8,372 nucleotides of DNA from Rhodospirillales bacterium (lineage in GTDB: Bacteria > Pseudomonadota > Alphaproteobacteria > Rhodospirillales > 2-02-FULL-58-16): the NCBI GenBank assembly GCA_021775195.1, contig JAJFIG010000422.1, forward strand, positions 1-8,372. Reading direction: 5' to 3'. Of the stretch, positions 1 to 7,138 are shown piece after piece; position 1 is the stretch's first letter; the number at the start of each line of letters is the position of its first letter. The position numbers and the translations under genes were made by a program. Under the pieces are notes generated by a model. The model did no database searches and was not told the DNA's origin. It saw only the letters and a list, made by a program, of their open reading frames with translations.

Positions 1-365
1 ACCCCGGTCACCCGGTAACTGGCGATCCGCGACCGAAGTTCCTCCAGGTCCCGTATGACGATCCCCAGGAGCTGGGGGTCATGGCGCAGGACGTAGTTCT
101 TGAAGTTGTGGATGAAGCCCGCGAATCCGAAGGAATCACGGATCTGGCCCAGGACCTGGACCTTGCTCGCGATGTTGTTGTCGTACTCGACCCACAGGTC
201 GTCGACCCGGTCGAACTGGTCGATGACCCTGAGGCCGATCATGACCCCGGTGACGATGCTGGCGATGACCATCAGCGAAATGGTCGCGGCGAGCAGATTG
301 AGCCAGAACACCCGGGCCACAATCCGTTTGTCCTGGTTCCCCGCGGTGCCGGTTTCCTCTCGCAT
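1..365 (-). CDS. Membrane-anchored sensory/signal-transduction protein, N-terminal part (runs off left edge)
   Basis: The first 121 residues of a protein read leftward from an ATG at 365-363; the C-terminus lies outside the window. Residues 1-16 are polar and include K14 and R15. Residues about 17-45 form one hydrophobic membrane segment (FWLNLLAATISLMVIASIV core). A helical, presumably periplasmic region follows, with the motif GFIHNFKNYVLRHDP at 83-97. I recall IHNFKNYVLR from the sensor regions of methyl-accepting chemotaxis proteins, diguanylate cyclases and histidine kinases of Rhodospirillales-like bacteria, but which output domain this protein carries cannot be seen. The start is supported by a GAGGGG ribosome-binding site (373-378 on the complement) 7 bases upstream. 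It is transcribed away from serA, with 134 bases between the two starts. The reading frame, membrane segment and start are well supported; the exact class is inference. Confidence 0.8.
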   Translation of the reverse strand, partial: MREETGTAGNQDKRIVARVFWLNLLAATISLMVIASIVTGVMIGLRVIDQFDRVDDLWVEYDNNIASKVQVLGQIRDSFGFAGFIHNFKNYVLRHDPQLLGIVIRDLEELRSRIASYRVTG

Positions 366-402
366 TCTCCGACCCCTCACGACTATGCCGGCACTCAACA
401 GA

Positions 403-430
403 TTGACCCTATCGTACTTATGGATATAGG
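403..430 (+). promoter_or_regulatory. Candidate sigma-70-type promoter for serA
   Basis: TTGACC at 403-408 matches the -35 consensus at five of six positions. TATAGG at 425-430 matches the -10 at four of six, with a 16-base spacer. It lies in the divergent gap between the sensor gene and serA and would leave a leader of roughly 60 bases before the serA start. This is a by-eye match only. Confidence 0.3.
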
Positions 431-499
431 GGGTGCGCAACCCGGTTACAGCGCCGGGACGATTGCCGCCGGGCGGGGAATTCGCTATCAGTAGCCGCC

Positions 500-1753
<1,254 letters not shown>

Positions 1754-1762
1754 GAAGGCTTT

Positions 1763-1990
1763 TTACATCCGGTATCCGTAACGGCCACGGAACCCTTTGG
1801 GGTCCCGGGCCCCGTGGCGATGGCCGAGATGAGCGCCCTGGTCGTGGTTTTCGAGGGCGCCGTAGCGATGGCCGCCCGTGTCTCCCGCCGTTTCGGTTCC
1901 GATGGTGCCGCACGCCGCCAACAGCAGCGCCGTGACGCCAAGAACGGCGGCCATCATCGCCGGCCGGCTTTCCGATGATCCTCTCTGCAT
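1763..1990 (-). CDS. Small predicted lipoprotein with His/Gly-rich mature part
   Basis: A 75-residue reading frame on the complement. It starts with a positively charged n-region (MQRGSSESRP), then a hydrophobic core (AMMAAVLGVTALLLAA) and a lipobox L24-A25-A26-C27 for signal peptidase II and lipid attachment. Residue +2 after Cys27 is Gly rather than Asp, which favours transport to the outer membrane under the E. coli rule. The mature part is about 49 residues, rich in Gly, Arg and His (His41, 49, 54, 57, 59), with no family I recognise. A good ribosome-binding site, AAGGGAA (1998-2004 on the complement), sits 7 bases before the ATG. The gene converges on serA, with 9 bases between the stops, and is divergent from the secreted protein gene at 2155. 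The lipobox plus ribosome-binding site make it likely to be real despite its size. Its function is unknown; the His cluster could bind metal, which is speculation. Confidence 0.68.
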   Translation of the reverse strand: MQRGSSESRPAMMAAVLGVTALLLAACGTIGTETAGDTGGHRYGALENHDQGAHLGHRHGARDPKGFRGRYGYRM

Positions 1991-2053
1991 GGGTCTGTTC
2001 CCTTGTTTGATTGTATTTCCGCCGATTTTACCCGTGCCGGGGAGGGCAGGGGG

Positions 2054-2100
2054 TCAATTCCCCTCAATTCCCCGTGACCGCGCCGGCGGCGCCAATTCCC
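2054..2100. repeat. Three copies of CAATTCCC in the divergent intergenic region (possible operator)
   Basis: TCAATTCCCC occurs twice in direct tandem at 2054-2063 and 2064-2073, and a third CAATTCCC lies at 2093-2100. The copies start 10 and 28 bases apart, so they would fall on roughly the same or nearby faces of the helix. They lie between the divergent lipoprotein (start 1990) and secreted-protein (start 2155) genes. A role as a regulator-binding array is inference. Confidence 0.3.
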
Positions 2101-2154
2101 GTATTCCGGCCCCCACTTAGGGGTTTGTTAAGCGGATAGGGGAATGATGCCAGA

Positions 2155-2925
2155 ATGCGGATTTTCTCTACGCTGGCAGTATGTTGCGCCGCCCTGACCC
2201 TGCCGGCGGCGGCCCAGGAGCAGGTCACCATCACCGCCGACAATTGCCGGCTGCTGGCCCGGCACGTCCCCGGCGCCGACGTCGTCCACCGCCAGGGCGT
2301 CGATGTGCGCGGCAAAAAGGTGGTGCCCGCCGACATCGGTGGCGCCCCAACCATCAAGCTGCCCGAGGTCATCGCCTTCGACGTCAAGGCCGACCTGCGC
2401 AATTTCCTTGGCGGTCCCCGGGCCGACGCCGACGCCACCGGCGCCGCGGTCCTCGCCGCCGACGATGCCGCCGCCGCCGTGACCTCGGCCGAGACCGCCG
2501 TCACCGAGGCCGAGACCGCCGCCGCCGCCGACCCCGCCAACACCGCCCTTGCCGCCGCCGCCCAGAGCGCCACCGCCGCGCTGGCCTCGGCCAAGGCCGC
2601 GGTCAAACCGTCGCAGATCGCCAGCTTCGCCACCCAGGCGGCATCGGCGGCGACCCAGGCATCGGCGGCCGACCCCGGCAACGCGCCCCTGGCCACCGCC
2701 GCCACCGCCGCCACCACCGCCGCGGCAGACGCCACGGCGTCGAGCGGCGCCTCCCAGTCGGCTTCCGTCGACGCCGCCCGCATCGGCGAAACCATCGGCG
2801 AACCGGTGCTCGGGCGGATCACCATCAAGGGCCACCGGGTCTATTTCAACGACCAGCTTTTGAGCGACCGGGACCAGGAACTGGTAGCCGAGGCCTGCCG
2901 CAAAAAAATCGAGGGCCGGCATTAG
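2155..2925 (+). CDS. Secreted alanine-rich protein of unknown function
   Basis: A 256-residue protein with a Sec signal peptide (MRIFSTLAVCCAALTLPAAA, likely cleaved after Ala20 before QEQV). The N-terminal part (21-90) contains ADNCRLLARHVPGADVVHRQGVDVRG and KKVVPADIGGAPTIKLPEVI. I have a vague memory of a similar DVxxxxGVDVxGxxVxPADLGG pattern in uncharacterised alphaproteobacterial proteins, but no function. Residues about 91-205 are low-complexity Ala/Thr/Ser-rich, probably helical, with an internal imperfect repeat (AADPANTALAAAA at 124-136 and AADPGNAPLATAA at 171-183). The C-terminus (206-256) is ordinary, with GRITIKGHRVYFNDQLLSD at 220-238. Cys31 and Cys248 are the only cysteines in the mature protein and flank the Ala-rich middle, so they could form a disulfide. 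AGGGGAA at 2138-2144 is a ribosome-binding site 10 bases before the chosen ATG. Upstream ATGs at 2144 and 2147 are out of frame. Confidence 0.8.
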   Translation: MRIFSTLAVCCAALTLPAAAQEQVTITADNCRLLARHVPGADVVHRQGVDVRGKKVVPADIGGAPTIKLPEVIAFDVKADLRNFLGGPRADADATGAAVLAADDAAAAVTSAETAVTEAETAAAADPANTALAAAAQSATAALASAKAAVKPSQIASFATQAASAATQASAADPGNAPLATAATAATTAAADATASSGASQSASVDAARIGETIGEPVLGRITIKGHRVYFNDQLLSDRDQELVAEACRKKIEGRH

Positions 2926-3010
2926 CATACCCGGCATGGACATTGCCCCGGGGTTTACCTAAATTCGCCAGGGCCAATCCCGGCCAACGCCCCGAACAGC
3001 CAGAAAATTC

Positions 3011-4324
3011 ATGCGCCTCTCCGAATATTTCCTTCCCACCATCAAGGAAACACCGACCGAGGCGCAGATCGTCTCGCACCGCCTCATGCTCCGCGCCGGC
3101 ATGGTGCGCCAGTCGAGCGCCGGCATCTATTCGTGGCTGCCCATGGGTTTCCGGGTCCTCAAGAAGATCGAGCAGATCGTCCGCGAGGAACAGGACGCCA
3201 TCGGCTGCCAGGAAATGCTGATGCCCACCATCCAGCCCGCCGACCTCTGGCGCGAGAGCGACCGCTACGACGCCTACGGCCCGGAGATGCTGCGAATCAC
3301 CGACCGCCACGACCGCGACATGCTCTACGGCCCCACCAACGAGGAACAGATCACCGACATCTTCAGGGGCGCCGTGCGCAGTTACCGGGACCTGCCGAGG
3401 CTGCTCTATCACATCCAGTGGAAGTTCCGCGACGAGGTCCGGCCCCGTTTCGGGGTCATGCGCGGCCGCGAATTCCTGATGAAGGACGCCTATTCCTTCG
3501 ACCTCGACTTCGCCGGCGCCAAACACTCTTACAACAAGATGTTCATCGCCTACCTGCGCACCTTCCAGCGCCTGGGGCTGAGCGCCATCCCGATGGCGGC
3601 GGAAAGCGGCCCCATCGGCGGCGACATGAGCCACGAGTTCCTGATCCTGGCCGACACCGGTGAAAGCGAGATTGCCTGCCACAAGGATCTGGTCGCCATG
3701 GACTGGGAATCCATGTCCCTCGAATCCGACAGCGACATGGATACCCTGGTCAGTTCCCTGACCGATTACTACGCCGCCACTGACGAACAGCGCGACCCGC
3801 AGGCCGAAGGAAAACTGGGCGACGACCTGATCGTCGCCCGGGGCATCGAGGTCGGCCATATCTTCTATTTCGGCACCAAGTACTCGGAGGCCATGAACGC
3901 CATCGTCACCGGCCCCGACGGACAGGACGTGGCGGTCGAGATGGGATCCTACGGCATCGGCGTATCGCGCCTTGTCGGCGCTATCATCGAGGCCTCCCAT
4001 GACGACAACGGCATCATCTGGCCGCCCAGCGTCGCCCCCTTCACCGTCGGCCTGATCAACCTCAAGGCCGGCGACGACGCCTGCGACAAAGCCTGCGAAG
4101 GCATATACGAAAGCCTCCAAACCGCCGGCGTCGAGGTCCTCTACGACGACCGCACCGGCCGCGCCGGGGTCAAGTTCGCCGAGATGGACCTGATCGGGCT
4201 GCCCTGGCAGCTCGTCGTCGGCCCACGGGGGCTCAAGGAGGGCAAGGTCGAACTCAAGGAACGCAGGTCCGGGGAACGCCAGGAACTGAGCCTCGAGGCA
4301 GCGCTCAACGGGCTGACCGGGTAA
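3011..4324 (+). CDS. proS: Prolyl-tRNA synthetase, short alphaproteobacterial form without editing insertion
   Basis: Class II aminoacyl-tRNA synthetase that activates proline and charges tRNA-Pro in the cytoplasm. At 437 residues it matches the short bacterial form of alphaproteobacteria; the E. coli type is about 570 residues because it carries an editing (INS) domain between motifs 2 and 3. Visible elements are motif 1 around [19 protein letters not shown] (28-46), the proline-binding TNEE (109-112), motif 2 with [19 protein letters not shown] (137-155), motif 3 with [13 protein letters not shown] (312-324), and a C-terminal anticodon-binding domain from about 345. Between motifs 2 and 3 there are about 155 residues, too few for the editing domain, so alanine mischarged onto tRNA-Pro would need clearing by a separate deacylase encoded elsewhere. 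The start fits the family N-terminus (MRLSxYFLP); the ribosome-binding site is weak. It is followed after 68 bases by lolC, a common arrangement in this class. Confidence 0.96.
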   Translation: MRLSEYFLPTIKETPTEAQIVSHRLMLRAGMVRQSSAGIYSWLPMGFRVLKKIEQIVREEQDAIGCQEMLMPTIQPADLWRESDRYDAYGPEMLRITDRHDRDMLYGPTNEEQITDIFRGAVRSYRDLPRLLYHIQWKFRDEVRPRFGVMRGREFLMKDAYSFDLDFAGAKHSYNKMFIAYLRTFQRLGLSAIPMAAESGPIGGDMSHEFLILADTGESEIACHKDLVAMDWESMSLESDSDMDTLVSSLTDYYAATDEQRDPQAEGKLGDDLIVARGIEVGHIFYFGTKYSEAMNAIVTGPDGQDVAVEMGSYGIGVSRLVGAIIEASHDDNGIIWPPSVAPFTVGLINLKAGDDACDKACEGIYESLQTAGVEVLYDDRTGRAGVKFAEMDLIGLPWQLVVGPRGLKEGKVELKERRSGERQELSLEAALNGLTG

Positions 4325-4392
4325 TCGCACATCGAACTGGTCCGCTCGGGCCTGAACCGCCCGTAGATTTGTAACCGAGGGAGCCCGCGACC

Positions 4393-5634
4393 ATGTTTTC
4401 CGCCTTCGAATGGATGATGGCCATGCGCTACCTGCGGGCGCGACGCCAGGAAGGCTTCATCTCGGTCATCGCCTGGTTCTCGCTCCTCGGCATTGCGCTC
4501 GGCGTCGCCACCCTGATCATCGTCATGTCGGTGATGAACGGTTTTCGCCAGGAACTCCTGACCCGGATCCTCGGCATCAACGGCCACCTGAGCCTCTACG
4601 GCGTCAGCGCCCAGCTCACCGACTTCGACGCCGTCGCCGACAAGACCCGCGCCGTCCCCGGCGTCATCGGCGTCACACCCCTGATCGAGGGCCAGGTCAT
4701 GGCCACCGCCCGGGGCGTCGCCCAGGGGGCCATGGTGCGGGGCCTGAGGACCGCCGACCTGACCCGGCGGACCATCGTCGCCGACAACATCAAGGACGGG
4801 TCCCTGGACAAGTTCAACGGCAACAGCGTCGTCATCGGCGCCCGCCTGGCGAGCCGCCTGGGCCTGACCGTCGGCGACCGGGTAACGCTGATTTCGCCCA
4901 AGGGCAACGTCACCGCCTTCGGCACCGTGCCCCGGGTGCGCGCCTACCGCATCGCCGCGACCTTTCAGATCGGCATGTACGAGTACGAGTCCAGCTTCAT
5001 CTTCCTGCCCCTGAAGGCGGCGCAGGTCTATTTCCGCCTCGCCGACGCGGTCACCAACCTGGAGGTCTTCGTCGAGGACCCCGACCGGGCTCGCGACCTG
5101 GGTCAGGCGGTCCTCGCGGCCCTCGGCGGCAAGGGACGTATCCACGATTGGCAGCAGGCCAACGCCAGCTTCTTCAATGCGATCCAGGTCGAACGTAACG
5201 TCATGTTCCTGATCCTCACCCTGATCATCGTCGTCGCCGCCTTCAACATCATTTCGAGCATGATCATGCTGGTGAAGGACAAGGGAAAGGACATCGCCAT
5301 CCTGCGCACCATGGGCGCGACCCGGGCCACGATCCTGCGCATCTTCTTTCTCGCCGGCGCCAGCATCGGCGTCATCGGCACTCTCGCCGGCTTCGGCCTG
5401 GGTCTGGCCTTCGCCGAGAACATCGAGACCATCCGCCAGTGGATCCAGGGCCTGACCGGGACCGAGCTGTTCGCCGCCGAGATCTACTTCCTGTCCCAGC
5501 TTCCCGCCGTCGTCGACCCGTCGGAGGTCGTCGCCGTGGTCCTCATGGGGCTGGGGCTGTCGTTCCTGGCCACCCTCTATCCCGCCTGGCGGGCGGCGCG
5601 CACCGATCCGGCGGAGGCGCTGCGTTATGAGTGA
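4393..5634 (+). CDS. lolC: Lipoprotein-releasing ABC transporter permease, LolC/LolE family
   Basis: Inner-membrane permease that, with the ATPase LolD, extracts mature lipoproteins from the inner membrane and hands them to periplasmic LolA. The 413 residues show the family's four-segment layout: membrane helix at about 22-48, a large periplasmic domain (about 49-266), then helices at about 268-294, 312-342 and 377-397. The conserved cytoplasmic coupling segment DIAILRTMGATRATILR lies at 300-316, and the C-terminus ends PAWRAARTDPAEALRYE. Within the periplasmic domain, SPKGNVTAFGTVPRVR (168-183) corresponds to the LolC 'Hook' that binds LolA. Only one permease gene is seen here. Many alphaproteobacteria have a single one that probably works as a homodimer (the LolF arrangement), so LolC versus LolF naming is open. 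A strong GAGGGAG ribosome-binding site (4377-4383) lies 9 bases before the ATG. It overlaps lolD by 8 bases. Confidence 0.94.
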   Translation: MFSAFEWMMAMRYLRARRQEGFISVIAWFSLLGIALGVATLIIVMSVMNGFRQELLTRILGINGHLSLYGVSAQLTDFDAVADKTRAVPGVIGVTPLIEGQVMATARGVAQGAMVRGLRTADLTRRTIVADNIKDGSLDKFNGNSVVIGARLASRLGLTVGDRVTLISPKGNVTAFGTVPRVRAYRIAATFQIGMYEYESSFIFLPLKAAQVYFRLADAVTNLEVFVEDPDRARDLGQAVLAALGGKGRIHDWQQANASFFNAIQVERNVMFLILTLIIVVAAFNIISSMIMLVKDKGKDIAILRTMGATRATILRIFFLAGASIGVIGTLAGFGLGLAFAENIETIRQWIQGLTGTELFAAEIYFLSQLPAVVDPSEVVAVVLMGLGLSFLATLYPAWRAARTDPAEALRYE

Positions 5635-6307
5635 GGCCGTCCTCAACCTTCGCGGTGTCGTCCGCACCTTCACGCAGGGCCGTGCCAACCTGGAAGTCCT
5701 GCGCGGCGTCGACCTGGAGGTCCGGGAGGGGGAAATCGTCGCCCTGATGGGGCCGTCGGGGGCCGGCAAGTCGACCCTGCTGCACATCGCCGGGCTGCTC
5801 GAGGCCCCGGATCAGGGCGACATCGCCATGTGCGGGGAGGCCTGCGCCGACATGGACGACAATGCCCGTACCGGGCTGCGCCGCCACGTCATCGGCTTCG
5901 TCTACCAGCACCATCACCTGCTGCCCGAGTTCTCGGCCCTGGAGAACATCCTCGTGCCCCAGATCATCGCCGGACGGTCGCGGCGCGACGCCCGCGCCCG
6001 GGCCACGGAACTCCTCGAATGGCTGGGCTTGGGCGAACGGGCGACCCACCGCCCGGCGCGCCTCTCGGGCGGCGAGCAGCAGCGGGTCGCCATCGGCCGG
6101 GCGCTCGCCAACGCGCCCAAGCTGCTCCTCGCCGACGAGCCCACCGGCAACCTCGACCCCCACACCGCCGGCGACGTCTTCGCCCTGATGCTGAAGCTGG
6201 CGCGCAGCGCCAACCTCGCGGCGCTGGTCGCCACCCACAACCCCGACCTGGCGGCGAAGATGGATCGGGTGGTGAGGTTCGAGGAGGGGAGGCTGGTGGA
6301 GGGGTGA
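5627..6307 (+). CDS. lolD: Lipoprotein-releasing ABC transporter ATP-binding protein LolD
   Basis: ATPase that powers the Lol transporter on the cytoplasmic face of the inner membrane. At 226 residues it has the normal family length and every ABC motif: Walker A GPSGAGKST (42-50), Q-loop Gln94 in VYQHHHLLPEFSALEN, signature LSGGEQQRVAIGRAL (146-160), Walker B LLLADE (166-171) with the D-loop NLD at 175-177, and switch His204 in ATHN. The FxxxHHLLPEF-type segment and LLEAPDQG spacing are usual for LolD. The start overlaps the lolC end by 8 bases (ATGAGTGA), and GGAGG at 5613-5617 within lolC is its ribosome-binding site, so the two are translationally coupled. In alphaproteobacteria lolD is usually followed by dnaE; here it is followed by a candidate mobile element and gap. 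No convincing terminator is visible after the stop. Confidence 0.96.
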   Translation: MSEAVLNLRGVVRTFTQGRANLEVLRGVDLEVREGEIVALMGPSGAGKSTLLHIAGLLEAPDQGDIAMCGEACADMDDNARTGLRRHVIGFVYQHHHLLPEFSALENILVPQIIAGRSRRDARARATELLEWLGLGERATHRPARLSGGEQQRVAIGRALANAPKLLLADEPTGNLDPHTAGDVFALMLKLARSANLAALVATHNPDLAAKMDRVVRFEEGRLVEG

Positions 6308-6355
6308 TACCGCTGGTCCCACCCAAAACCTACAAGCCCATAACATGAACGACTG

Positions 6356-6361
6356 TTGGGG
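6356..6361. repeat. Candidate target-site duplication, left copy (TTGGGG)
   Basis: TTGGGG lies immediately outside the left edge of the inverted-repeat element and is repeated in the same orientation at 7058-7063, immediately outside its right edge. A six-base exact match at both borders is suggestive, but it is short and G-rich. Confidence 0.4.
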
Positions 6362-6384
6362 TTACGGTGACGGGTTACGGTGAC
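6359..6384. repeat. Perfect tandem duplication of a 13-base unit at the left end of the element
   Basis: GGGTTACGGTGAC occurs at 6359-6371 and again directly at 6372-6384. The second copy runs into the inverted repeat. Each copy contains the TTACGGTGAC that resembles the outermost part of the right end (TTTCGGTGAC read on the complement). It may be a duplicated terminus or a binding site for the enzyme that moves the element; both are inference. Confidence 0.7.
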
Positions 6385-6399
6385 AGTTTACTAAATACA
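6378..6399 (+). repeat. Left inverted repeat of the element (22 bases)
   Basis: Starts CGGTGACAG and ends AAATACA. It is the exact reverse complement of 7033-7054. A near-duplicate of its inner end, ACTAAATGCA, follows directly at 6399-6408. Confidence 0.92.
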
Positions 6400-6437
6400 C
6401 TAAATGCATCACTTAGGCTTCATCGTGCCATGACCCG

Positions 6438-7031
6438 ATGACTCAAAAAACCATCCTGGCCGCTTGTGACGATGAAGGCGTCCACGTCTATCAGGCCTAC
6501 CGCTCCGAAATTGGCGATGCGGCGCTACGGGATGGAACATTTACGGAAGGTTTTTCGCTCACCCGGATGACCTGGATAAAACCGTCATTCGGTTGGATGC
6601 AGTACCGTTCCGGTTACGGCTACAAGCCCGGGCATGAGGTGATTCTGAAAATCAAACTTTCCCACCAAGGGTTTCTGACAATCCTGGGGGACGCTGTTCC
6701 TTCCCATTACGACCGTGATGCCTACGAATCAAAAGATGAATGGGAAGACGCCAAACGAAAGTCGGAATGCGTGGTACAGTAGGACCCCGACCGCACCCTT
6801 TCACTCCAAAAACTCGAGAGGCGCGCCATTCAGATCGGCATACGGGGAAGTCTTGTCCGCCGTTACGTTTCCGACTGGATTATCGGGATCGAGGAGGTGA
6901 CGGACCTGGCGCACGACATCAAAAACGCGGTCGATCAACGAAAACCGGAACCCACGGTTCCGGAAGAACGTTCCTATCCGGTGCCCGATGACATCAAAAG
7001 GCGTCTCGGGATCAACGGGGGAAAAAATTGA
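6438..7031 (+). pseudogene. DUF4291 family gene interrupted by an in-frame amber stop
   Basis: One reading frame of 197 codons plus TGA, broken by TAG at 6780-6782 (codon 115). The first part (114 residues) has hallmarks I associate with DUF4291: TILAACDDEGVHVYQAY (5-21), SLTRMTWIKPSFGWMQYRSG (40-59), then GYKPGHEVILKIKLSHQGF (61-79). The frame continues without shift after the stop as DPDRTLSLQKLERRAIQIGI, then VRRYVSDWIIGIEEVTDLAH and a PEERSYPVP near the end, also family features. The family reads VQWDP at this junction; here it is VVQ-stop-DP, so a TGG tryptophan codon has become TAG by one base change. Total length matches an intact member (about 190-200 residues). The biochemical role of DUF4291 is not known to me. 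The gene fills the space between the element's inverted repeats. A single sequencing error at 6781 could also explain the stop. Confidence 0.85.
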
Positions 7032-7032
7032 A

Positions 7033-7054
7033 TGTATTTAGTAAACTGTCACCG
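7033..7054 (-). repeat. Right inverted repeat of the element (22 bases)
   Basis: Starts TGTATTTAG and ends CTGTCACCG. It is the exact reverse complement of 6378-6399 and lies one base after the DUF4291 stop codon. Confidence 0.92.
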
Positions 7055-7057
7055 AAA

Positions 7058-7063
7058 TTGGGG
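7058..7063. repeat. Candidate target-site duplication, right copy (TTGGGG)
   Basis: Same orientation and sequence as 6356-6361. It lies directly outside the right border of the element as defined by the extended inverted repeat. Confidence 0.4.
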
Positions 7064-7138
7064 CTGGCGTTACCGGTAGTGCCGCTTCAGCGCCTCCGGT
7101 GTGGTCGTTTTATTAAGATGAAAGAGGGTTAAACCGGC

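Larger units (their letters stand above)
6362..7057. mobile_element. Candidate non-autonomous mobile element (696 bases) carrying a DUF4291 pseudogene
   Basis: Two ends are inverted repeats: 6378-6399 and 7033-7054 are perfect complements over 22 bases, extending to 24 of 25 (6375-6399 and 7033-7057). The outer edges TTACGGTGAC (left, 6362) and TTTCGGTGAC (right, on the complement to 7057) are each flanked by TTGGGG, a possible 6-base target duplication. Between the ends there is only one gene, the broken DUF4291 frame, whose final stop lies one base before the right repeat. No transposase or recombinase is encoded, so movement would need an enzyme in trans. Its G+C (29 of 60 in a counted segment at 6601-6660) is lower than that of lolC and lolD. 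The GGTTACGGTGACAGTTTACT sequence reminds me of dispersed repeats linked to REP-associated (Y1) transposases, but I cannot confirm that here. Confidence 0.55.

Noticed and set aside
1783..1818. Inverted repeat GGCCACGG ... CCGTGGC just beyond serA
   Set aside because: It lies inside the lipoprotein coding region, has no T-run and no clear geometry for an intrinsic terminator of serA, so it is probably chance in GC-rich DNA.
2064..2943. Long minus-strand reading frames opposite the Ala-rich gene and its flanks
   Set aside because: They arise from GCC/GGC-rich codons, giving Gly- or Ala-runs without a start context or domain, whereas the plus-strand frame has a signal peptide and ribosome-binding site.
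4347..4363. CGGGC-loop-GCCCG hairpin between proS and lolC
   Set aside because: Only a five-pair stem with no T-run after it; too weak to call a terminator, and proS-lolC co-transcription is plausible.
2846..5787. Long minus-strand frames opposite proS and lolC/lolD (494 and 548 residues)
   Set aside because: They lie entirely against well-identified genes; their Asp/Gly/Val-rich composition is the usual antisense shadow of GC-rich coding DNA.
6780..6782. TAG read as pyrrolysine or programmed readthrough
   Set aside because: Homologues have tryptophan here and nothing in the window suggests amber recoding; a simple nonsense change or base-call error is more likely.
6740..6991. Plus-strand frame of 83 residues overlapping the second half of the DUF4291 gene
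   Set aside because: Wrong frame: family-like sequence continues in the frame of 6438, and this one shows only basic low-complexity residues.
6356..7063. Integron cassette with an attC site
   Set aside because: The ends are a simple inverted pair at both borders rather than one attC-like imperfect palindrome at the 3' end, and no GTTRRRY-type core sites were seen.
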